Below, piece after piece: positions 5,305 to 10,026 of a stretch of DNA of 10,026 bases. Origin of the DNA: Actinomycetota bacterium (lineage in GTDB: Bacteria; Actinomycetota; Geothermincolia; Geothermincolales; RBG-13-55-18); the NCBI GenBank assembly GCA_028275245.1, contig JAPWVA010000021.1, positions 1 to 10,026 on the forward strand, in the 5' to 3' direction. A program made the position numbers and the translations under genes. Position 1 is the stretch's first letter. Each line of letters opens with the position of its first letter. The notes beneath the pieces were generated by a model. It had not been told where the DNA came from and ran no database searches. It saw nothing but the letters and a program-made list of their open reading frames with translations.

Positions 5305-7998
5305 TCAAGGCTTGATATCGCAGAGGACCACGGTGAAATCGTCGCCCATCACGCCACCGCAGTAGTCGCCCAGGTTCCTCACTAAGTCCCTCACCAGGGC
5401 CTCACCCTTGCGGGAGCCGTTTTGCTGGAGGAAACGGCGCAGCCTCCTCTCGCCGAAGGGTCTCCGCTTGCTGTCGCGGCAATCCACCACCCCGTCGGTG
5501 AAGAGGAAGAGGCGATCCCCCTTCACCAGGTCCCTTTCCACCACCTCCAGCTCCGGGCTGTCGAAGGCGCCCAGCACCGCTCTCCTCCCGCTTTCCAGGG
5601 GTATGATCTCGGTGCCACCCCGGATCAGATAGGGATCATTGTGTCCGGCGTTGACATACCTGAGCCGGAGGGTCTCCAGGTCCAGCTCGGCCAGGAAAAC
5701 CGTCACGAAGCGGTCCTCCAGGCGGTGGGGCACGATGGCGCGGTTGGCCTTGCGCAGCACCTCCATGAGATCAGAGCCGGACTCCGCCTCGGCCCGGATG
5801 GCGCTCATGGCCAAGGTGGAAAGGAGGGCAGCCGGGATACCGGAGCCTGCTGCGTCCCCAATCACCAGGTAAAGCCTCCCATCCGCCAACCAGTAATCGT
5901 ACCAATCCCCACCCACGATCCTCGCCTGCTCCTGGTGGGCGATGACCTTCACCCGGTCCGTCTCCAGGGGGCCGTCGGGCAGCAGGGCCCCCTGGATATG
6001 GGAGGCGATGTCCAGCTCCTTGTCCACCAGGGCCAGGTGCTGTAGCCTCTTCTCCTCCGTGATATCCCGGAAGACGCATACCACGCTCTCTATCTGCCGG
6101 CGCCGGTTGCGGATCACGGAGAAGGTCCCGCTTATCCAGACCCGGGACCCGTCGGGCCTCGTGTACTCCATCTCCCGGATCTCGGCCCTCTCTCCCCGGA
6201 AGGCGAGGTCCACCGGGCATCCCTCCCGGGAACAAGTACCCTGGGGCGGGTCATCCTCTCCGTAGAGCAACTCGTGCACATGCCTGCCCACCACCTCCTC
6301 CTTCCGCCATCCGAAGAGGAGGCTGGCAGCCGGATTGAAAACGGTTATCAGGCGATCCCGGTCCACCACCATGATGGCCTGGGGATTGGCGTCTATGATG
6401 GCCTCGCTGCGCTCCCTCTCCTTGAATATCCTCTCCGCCGCCTCCAACTCTTGCAGCCGCCTCTCCCTCTCCGCCACCCTTTTCCGTAGACGAGCCTGTT
6501 CCACCGACACGGCGGCCTGGGAGGCCACAGCGGTGATCATCTCCAATTCCTCTTCCTGGAAGGGCGGTCTCTTGGTGGAGTTTCCCAGGATGAGGAAGCC
6601 GATGACCTTCCCCTCGTGGAAGAGGGGAACGGAGAGGCAAGACCGGACCTTGAAAAGCTTCATGTGCTCGGCGTTCACCCGGGGGTCAGTCCAGGTATCC
6701 TCGACGAAGAGGGAGAGACCCTCCCTCACCGCCAGCCGGGAGAGCTGGTCCATCTCCTCCGGCCTCCAGCGGATCTCCCTCATCCTCTCGCTGGCGGCGG
6801 AGGAGACGCCGTGTCCCCACACGTATTCCACCTGGTCTTTCTCGGGATCGTAAAGGAAGAGCAGGCACCGGTTCACCCCCGCCAGCTCGGCCATCTTGCG
6901 GGTTATAATCCCCACGGCATGGTTGAAACGCACCGCCGAGGCCGATTCCTCTGCCATCTCCTTCATTACCGACAGCTGGTACCGCCTCCTCCTTTCCATG
7001 TGGAAGAGGCGGGCGTTCTCAATGGCCACCCCCGCCTGGGGCGCGAAGGCGGCCAGCAGGGCCATATCTACCCTCTCGTAAGCCCGGGGCTCCACGTCGT
7101 AGAGCTCCAAGCCCCCGATGGGCACGTGGTCCTTGAGGATGGGACAGGAGAGCACCGATCTCACCGTGCCCCCGGAAGCTGGAAGGGGGAGGGAAAGGCC
7201 TGAGAGCCTCTCATCGGCGGCGCTCACCGGCGCTTTCTCCCGCATGGCCTCGTGTAGAAGGGACCTCTCCAGGGCCACCTTCCTCCCTTCCTCCCAGGGG
7301 GGATTCAGGCCCACCTGGGCCACTAGCCTCAGCTCCTCCCCACCTTTCTCCAGTAAGTAGATCGCCCCCATGGGCGTCCGCATGAGCTCCATAGCCACTT
7401 CCAGGATCTGGAGGAAAACCTTCTCCAGGTCCACGGTGGACATGATGGTCCTCCCCACCTCCATGAGCCCATGCAACTCCCTCAGCTGGCGGGAGATTAT
7501 CTCGTCTTTAGCCTCCAGGTAAGAGGCGCTGAGGGCGGCGATAACGTGGGAATTGAGCTCGCTCATGACTTCCAGAACGCGGAGCCAGTCCTGGGGGGCA
7601 AGGTCCATGTCCACCGCGTCGGGGCCTATATGCCTCCAAACTACCTTCTCGATGATGAATATGGCCCGTACCAGGTCGGCGAAGGGTATGCTTTGGACGA
7701 CCTTCCGGCGGCCTAGGGCACGGGCGAAGGCGTAGAGCTCCTCCCGATCCATTCCCTCGTGGACCATGAAGTCCAAGGCGTGCCGCAGGACCTCCACCAG
7801 CACGCGGTGCAGGTCCTGCTTGGCATCACGGGAGAGGCCGGCGAAAGTGGGGAGGGAGCTCTCCAGTTCCTCTTGGGCCTCCTTGGCCAGGACCTCCTCC
7901 CGATCCAGGATCCGAAGGGAAAGCTCCCTTAGCAAGGAAACCTCCTCTCCGACAGATCGCGCCCTCCGTCCGGAAGGAGCGATGGTCCGTGCAGCCAT
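5305..7998 (-). CDS. GAF-GAF-PAS-SpoIIE/RsbU-type serine phosphatase
   Basis: 897 residues from ATG 7998. Residues ~15-165 are all-helical and resemble the RsbRD/PucR-type N-terminal domain (A-R-A-L-G-R-R, V-V-W-R-H near 121). GAF domains follow at ~175-330 and ~350-502, a charged coiled coil at ~503-532, a PAS domain at ~532-650 (ending F-R-D-I-T-E-E-K; Cys589 and Cys594 form a C-x4-C pair), and a SpoIIE/PP2C domain at ~655-897. Metal-binding acidic motifs are present: G-G-D-W-Y-D (Asp698, Asp701), G-D (715), T-D-G (835) and D-D-F-T (886-887). Such enzymes dephosphorylate an anti-anti-sigma (STAS) protein and release a sigma factor. Here a small ligand, redox or light cue is probably sensed by GAF/PAS. 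The usual histidine in the G-D-x-x-G-H-G loop is serine (719). No transmembrane segment is visible, so it is likely cytoplasmic. No STAS, anti-sigma or sigma gene is in the window. The start is uncertain: TTG 7935 (876 residues) has a far better ribosome site. Confidence 0.95.
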   Translation of the reverse strand: MAARTIAPSGRRARSVGEEVSLLRELSLRILDREEVLAKEAQEELESSLPTFAGLSRDAKQDLHRVLVEVLRHALDFMVHEGMDREELYAFARALGRRKVVQSIPFADLVRAIFIIEKVVWRHIGPDAVDMDLAPQDWLRVLEVMSELNSHVIAALSASYLEAKDEIISRQLRELHGLMEVGRTIMSTVDLEKVFLQILEVAMELMRTPMGAIYLLEKGGEELRLVAQVGLNPPWEEGRKVALERSLLHEAMREKAPVSAADERLSGLSLPLPASGGTVRSVLSCPILKDHVPIGGLELYDVEPRAYERVDMALLAAFAPQAGVAIENARLFHMERRRRYQLSVMKEMAEESASAVRFNHAVGIITRKMAELAGVNRCLLFLYDPEKDQVEYVWGHGVSSAASERMREIRWRPEEMDQLSRLAVREGLSLFVEDTWTDPRVNAEHMKLFKVRSCLSVPLFHEGKVIGFLILGNSTKRPPFQEEELEMITAVASQAAVSVEQARLRKRVAERERRLQELEAAERIFKERERSEAIIDANPQAIMVVDRDRLITVFNPAASLLFGWRKEEVVGRHVHELLYGEDDPPQGTCSREGCPVDLAFRGERAEIREMEYTRPDGSRVWISGTFSVIRNRRRQIESVVCVFRDITEEKRLQHLALVDKELDIASHIQGALLPDGPLETDRVKVIAHQEQARIVGGDWYDYWLADGRLYLVIGDAAGSGIPAALLSTLAMSAIRAEAESGSDLMEVLRKANRAIVPHRLEDRFVTVFLAELDLETLRLRYVNAGHNDPYLIRGGTEIIPLESGRRAVLGAFDSPELEVVERDLVKGDRLFLFTDGVVDCRDSKRRPFGERRLRRFLQQNGSRKGEALVRDLVRNLGDYCGGVMGDDFTVVLCDIKP
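7941..7950 (-). promoter_or_regulatory. Strong Shine-Dalgarno inside the 5' end of the phosphatase gene
   Basis: On the minus strand GGAGAGGAGG ends five bases before a TTG at 7933-7935, in frame with the phosphatase. ATG 7998 has no recognisable ribosome site. The arrangement matches that of the ATPase subunit D gene nearby (GAGGAGG, five bases, TTG). The 21 codons between ATG and TTG use many A/T third bases (9 of 21), unlike the rest of the gene, so translation may begin at TTG. Confidence 0.55.
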
Positions 7999-8062
7999 CG
8001 AGGTACAGCCGGCTAAAGCTTTGAAGGGAAGGCCGTCCCGTTCCGCCCCGGCCCCTATGACG

Positions 8063-8092
8063 AGTATAGGGAGCGTGCTGCGACCCTGTCAA
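8063..8092 (-). promoter_or_regulatory. Sigma-70-type promoter of the phosphatase gene
   Basis: Read on the minus strand, a perfect TTGACA (8087-8092) is followed after 18 bases by TATACT (8063-8068), a five-of-six match to TATAAT. Transcription should begin near 8055, leaving a leader of about 60 bases to ATG 7998 or about 120 to TTG 7935. The position and strand fit the phosphatase gene. This implies the gene is transcribed on its own, apart from the ATPase operon that ends upstream. Confidence 0.75.
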
Positions 8093-8146
8093 AGCGAAAC
8101 AAGCAAAACCATTGCGGTAAACGGGCGGATACCGCCGCGGGCCTTT

Positions 8147-8181
8147 CCGGATCCCTGCCCTTTTCCCGGATCCCTGCCCTT
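8147..8181. repeat. 16-bp direct repeat pair, 19-bp period
   Basis: CCGGATCCCTGCCCTT occurs at 8147-8162 and again at 8166-8181, separated by three bases. It lies about 55-95 bp upstream of the -35 box of the phosphatase promoter, a plausible place for an activator or repressor. The period of 19 bp is slightly under two helical turns. Function is inference. Confidence 0.8.
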
Positions 8182-8214
8182 GAGATCCCGCCCGCACCCC
8201 CGCAGTCCTGACCT

Positions 8215-8244
8215 GGGGTAAAAGTTCTCAGGTGGGTTAAAAGT
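8215..8244. repeat. Second short direct repeat pair, also 19-bp period
   Basis: GGGGTAAAAGT (8215-8225) and GGGTTAAAAGT (8234-8244) match at 10 of 11 positions with a 19-bp offset, the same as the neighbouring pair. They form the only A-rich patches of a GC-rich spacer between the ATPase terminator and the phosphatase promoter. They could be a protein-binding site. No coding or RNA explanation was found. Confidence 0.5.
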
Positions 8245-8315
8245 CGCTGCAATTCCTCGCCATGACTTGGGTGCCTGGAAAGCCCGCTACCGGCGGGAAG
8301 GCGTGATGTGATGAG

Positions 8316-8341
8316 GAAAAAGCTCGCCGGTACCCGGCAAG
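8316..8341 (-). terminator. Intrinsic terminator of the V-type ATPase operon
   Basis: On the minus strand an 8-bp stem (arms 8334-8341 and 8323-8330, one G-U pair, rich in G/C) closes a three-base loop. It is followed after one base by five T residues (8317-8321). It begins 13 bases after the stop codon of subunit D. This is a textbook intrinsic terminator and indicates that D is the last gene of the operon. A competing longer-range pairing of 8288-8295 with 8325-8332 is also possible. Confidence 0.8.
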
Positions 8342-8353
8342 GGTCATCCTGGT

Positions 8354-9004
8354 TCAGCGGGGGCCGGTCACCCTGGATCCGGCCGCCTCCTCTTGAAGGC
8401 TCTTTATCTTCATCAACTGGGTGCGGTAGGAACGCTCCATCTCGTCTAGCTTCATGGTGATGTATGCGATGGTCTCCTCCAGAGAGGGTATTAATACGTG
8501 CTCCAGGGCGTTCACCCGCCGCCTGGTACTTTCTATCTCCTGGGCCAGGAGCCCCACCGCGTATTCTGTCTCCGCAAGCTGTAACAATTGGGGTAACAGC
8601 TCCCGGTAGTTTTCTAGAGCTGTATCCATGGAGAACGGGGTGGTCAAATAGCTGTAACAGTCGTAGCCGCCTTCCATCTCCACTTCGAAATGGGGGATCT
8701 TCACCCCCATGACCCTTCTGTCCTCCACCTCCACCTCGACCCGGGCCGTGGGCACCGAAAGTGCCGCTTCCGCCTCCTCGGTGATCATCTCGCTCCTGGC
8801 CAGGGCGAAGACTATGTAGGAGTCCATTAGTCGCCCCTCCAGCTCCTCCCGCAGAGCCTGGGCCATCTTCACCATCTCGAGGAAGCGCTTCATCAGTTCG
8901 TCCAGCTTGTCCTTCAAGAGCTTGTGGCCGCGCTCGGCCACCGCCAGCCGCTTACGAAGCTTCAGTAGCTCCATCCGATTGGGATTCACTTGGAGCTTTG
9001 CCAA
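8354..9004 (-). CDS. ntpD: V/A-type ATP synthase subunit D
   Basis: 216 residues from TTG 9004. Subunit D is the central rotor shaft that turns inside the A3B3 head of V/A-type ATPases and links it to the membrane ring, so it acts at the cytoplasmic face of the membrane. The family signatures are plain: V-N-P-N-R-M-E-L-L-K-L-R-K-R-L near the N-terminus, A-E-R-G-H-K-L-L-K-D-K, and in the C-terminal helix R-R-R-V-N-A-L-E-H-V and P-S-L-E-E-T-I. Both ends are long helices that should form the coiled-coil shaft, with a short beta-rich middle. The frame stays open upstream to 9115, but that stretch overlaps subunit B in another frame. Starting at TTG gives M-A-K-L-Q-V-N-P-N-R-M, the usual family start, and a normal length. 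The gene follows the B stop by 20 bases in the same operon. Confidence 0.95.
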   Translation of the reverse strand: MAKLQVNPNRMELLKLRKRLAVAERGHKLLKDKLDELMKRFLEMVKMAQALREELEGRLMDSYIVFALARSEMITEEAEAALSVPTARVEVEVEDRRVMGVKIPHFEVEMEGGYDCYSYLTTPFSMDTALENYRELLPQLLQLAETEYAVGLLAQEIESTRRRVNALEHVLIPSLEETIAYITMKLDEMERSYRTQLMKIKSLQEEAAGSRVTGPR

Positions 9005-9009
9005 CTTCG

Positions 9010-9016
9010 CCTCCTC
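9010..9016 (-). promoter_or_regulatory. ntpD: Shine-Dalgarno that fixes the TTG start of subunit D
   Basis: GAGGAGG on the minus strand stands five bases before TTG 9002-9004, between the stop of subunit B and the start of D. No other start codon gives both the family's N-terminus and a ribosome site. Confidence 0.85.
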
Positions 9017-9024
9017 GTCAGATT

Positions 9025-10026
9025 TCAGACGGCCTCCCGATCCATGTATCTCCGGATGTGTTCCTCCTTGACCCTCTTCAGGGAAGACCTGGGGAGTATC
9101 CTCAGGAGCTCCCACCCCAGGTCCAGGGTCTCCTCGATGCTGCGGCTCTCGTACTCGCCCTGGCGGACGAATCTGTCCTCGAAGGCGTCGCTGAACTTGA
9201 CGAAGAGCTTGTCCTCTTCCGAGAGCGCCGCCTCGCCCAGGATCACCGCCAACTCCTTGGCCTCCTTTCCCCGGGCATAGGCCGAGAAGAGCTGGTTGGA
9301 GAGAGGGGAATGGTCCTCCCGGGTCTTGCCGGGCCCTATCCCCTTCTCCTTGAGACGGGACAGAGAGGGGAGAACGTCGATGGGGGGGTATATCCCTCGC
9401 CGGTGCAGGTCCCGCGAGAGGATGATCTGCCCCTCGGTGATGTAACCGGTGAGGTCGGGGATGGGATGGGTCTTGTCGTCATCGGGCATGGATAGCACGG
9501 GAATCTGGGTGATGGACCCCCTGGCGCCTTTTATCCTGCCCGCCCGCTCGTATATGGTGGCCAGGTCGGTGTAAAGGTAGCCCGGGTAGCCTCGCCTGCC
9601 GGGTACCTCCTTGCGGGCCGCAGATACCTCCCGCAGGGCCTCGCAGTAGTAAGTCATATCGATAAGGATGACCAGCACGTGCATGTCCAGGTCGAAGGCC
9701 AGGTACTCGGCGGCGGTCAAGGCCATGCGAGGAGTGGCGATGCGCTCTATGGCCGGGTCATCGGCCAGGTTGATGAAGAGGACCGCCCTCTCTATAGCTC
9801 CCGTGTTACGGAACTCCTGGATGAAGAACTCCGCCTCCTCGAAGGTGATGCCCATGGCTGCGAAGACCACGGCGAACTCCTCCTCCCGTCCCAGCACTCC
9901 CGCCTGGCGCGCTATCTGGGCGGCCAGCCGGGAATGGGGGAGGCCCGCCCCGGAGAAGATGGGCAGCTTCTGACCCCTGACCAGAGGATTGAGCCCGTCT
10001 ATGGCGCTGATCCCCGTCTGTATGAA
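9025..10026 (-). CDS. ntpB: V/A-type ATP synthase subunit B (5' end outside window)
   Basis: The last 333 residues are visible, running to the window edge; the family usually has about 460, so roughly 130 N-terminal residues are missing. Subunit B is the non-catalytic partner of A in the A3B3 head. The P-loop position reads S-G-A-G-L-P-H-S (9931-9954) instead of G-x-x-x-x-G-K-T, the degenerate form typical of B. Other marks are the P-G-R-R-G-Y-P-G-Y-L-Y-T-D-L-A-T block (about 9550-9603), the M-P-D-D-D-K-T-H-P-I-P-D-L-T-G-Y segment and the G-I-Y-P-P-I-D-V-L-P-S-L-S-R-L segment. The gene precedes subunit D by 20 bases, as in other bacterial and archaeal V/A-type operons (A-B-D order); the catalytic A gene should lie just beyond the window. 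The enzyme either makes ATP or pumps H+ or Na+; this subunit does not show which. Confidence 0.97.
   Translation of the reverse strand, partial: FIQTGISAIDGLNPLVRGQKLPIFSGAGLPHSRLAAQIARQAGVLGREEEFAVVFAAMGITFEEAEFFIQEFRNTGAIERAVLFINLADDPAIERIATPRMALTAAEYLAFDLDMHVLVILIDMTYYCEALREVSAARKEVPGRRGYPGYLYTDLATIYERAGRIKGARGSITQIPVLSMPDDDKTHPIPDLTGYITEGQIILSRDLHRRGIYPPIDVLPSLSRLKEKGIGPGKTREDHSPLSNQLFSAYARGKEAKELAVILGEAALSEEDKLFVKFSDAFEDRFVRQGEYESRSIEETLDLGWELLRILPRSSLKRVKEEHIRRYMDREAV

Noticed and set aside
5422..6045. Open frame of 207 residues on the plus strand opposite the phosphatase
   Set aside because: It lies entirely antisense to the well-supported SpoIIE domain. Long antisense frames are expected in GC-rich coding DNA, and its sequence shows no recognisable fold.
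8055..8252. Small minus-strand frame of 65 residues upstream of the phosphatase
   Set aside because: It runs through the promoter and both repeat pairs, has no ribosome site and no recognisable features. I treat this spacer as regulatory.
9005..9115. N-terminal extension of subunit D to the first ATG at 9115
   Set aside because: It overlaps the conserved end of subunit B in another frame, is rich in Gly/Pro/His, resembles no D subunit, and the TTG at 9004 has an excellent ribosome site and the family N-terminus.

Overview
GC-rich bacterial chromosomal window (roughly 60-65% GC by eye) with five protein genes in two convergent groups. I see no RNA gene, insertion sequence, CRISPR array or phage module. 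Three things together suggest a deep-branching, possibly thermophilic actinobacterium of the Geothermincolia/OPB41 type: the repeated ~105-residue W-Y-x-A-E-G-x-T extracellular domain, an RsbU/SpoIIE phosphatase of actinobacterial style (GGDWYD), and a V/A-type rather than F-type ATPase. This lineage call is inference only.

Left part (1-5094, plus strand): the 3' end of a secreted repeat protein is followed, with overlapping or closely spaced reading frames, by a very large secreted protein of about 1,536 residues. That protein has a signal peptide, a malectin-like sandwich, a second beta-rich region, an (alpha/alpha)6 six-hairpin glycosidase-like domain with clan GH-O features, a FlgD-like Ig domain and four copies of the ~105-residue repeat. 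The upstream protein ends with the same kind of repeat, and its last two copies share a perfect 127-bp stretch of DNA. A hairpin terminator overlaps the stop codon of the large gene.

Middle (5095-8353): a short convergent intergenic region is followed on the minus strand by an 897-residue sensor phosphatase: helical N-terminal domain, two GAF domains, one PAS domain and a SpoIIE/PP2C domain. It is probably the input arm of a partner-switching (anti-sigma/anti-anti-sigma) pathway whose other members are not here. A well-formed sigma-70-type promoter, TTGACA-18-TATACT, lies just upstream, and further upstream are two pairs of short direct repeats, both with a 19-bp period.

Right part (8316-10026, minus strand): the end of a V/A-type ATP synthase operon, with subunit B (non-catalytic, cut by the window edge), subunit D (central rotor stalk, TTG start with strong Shine-Dalgarno) and a good intrinsic terminator 13 bases after the D stop.

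The most interesting item is the large secreted glycosidase-like protein and its repeat-bearing neighbour. The rest is recognisable housekeeping or signalling machinery.
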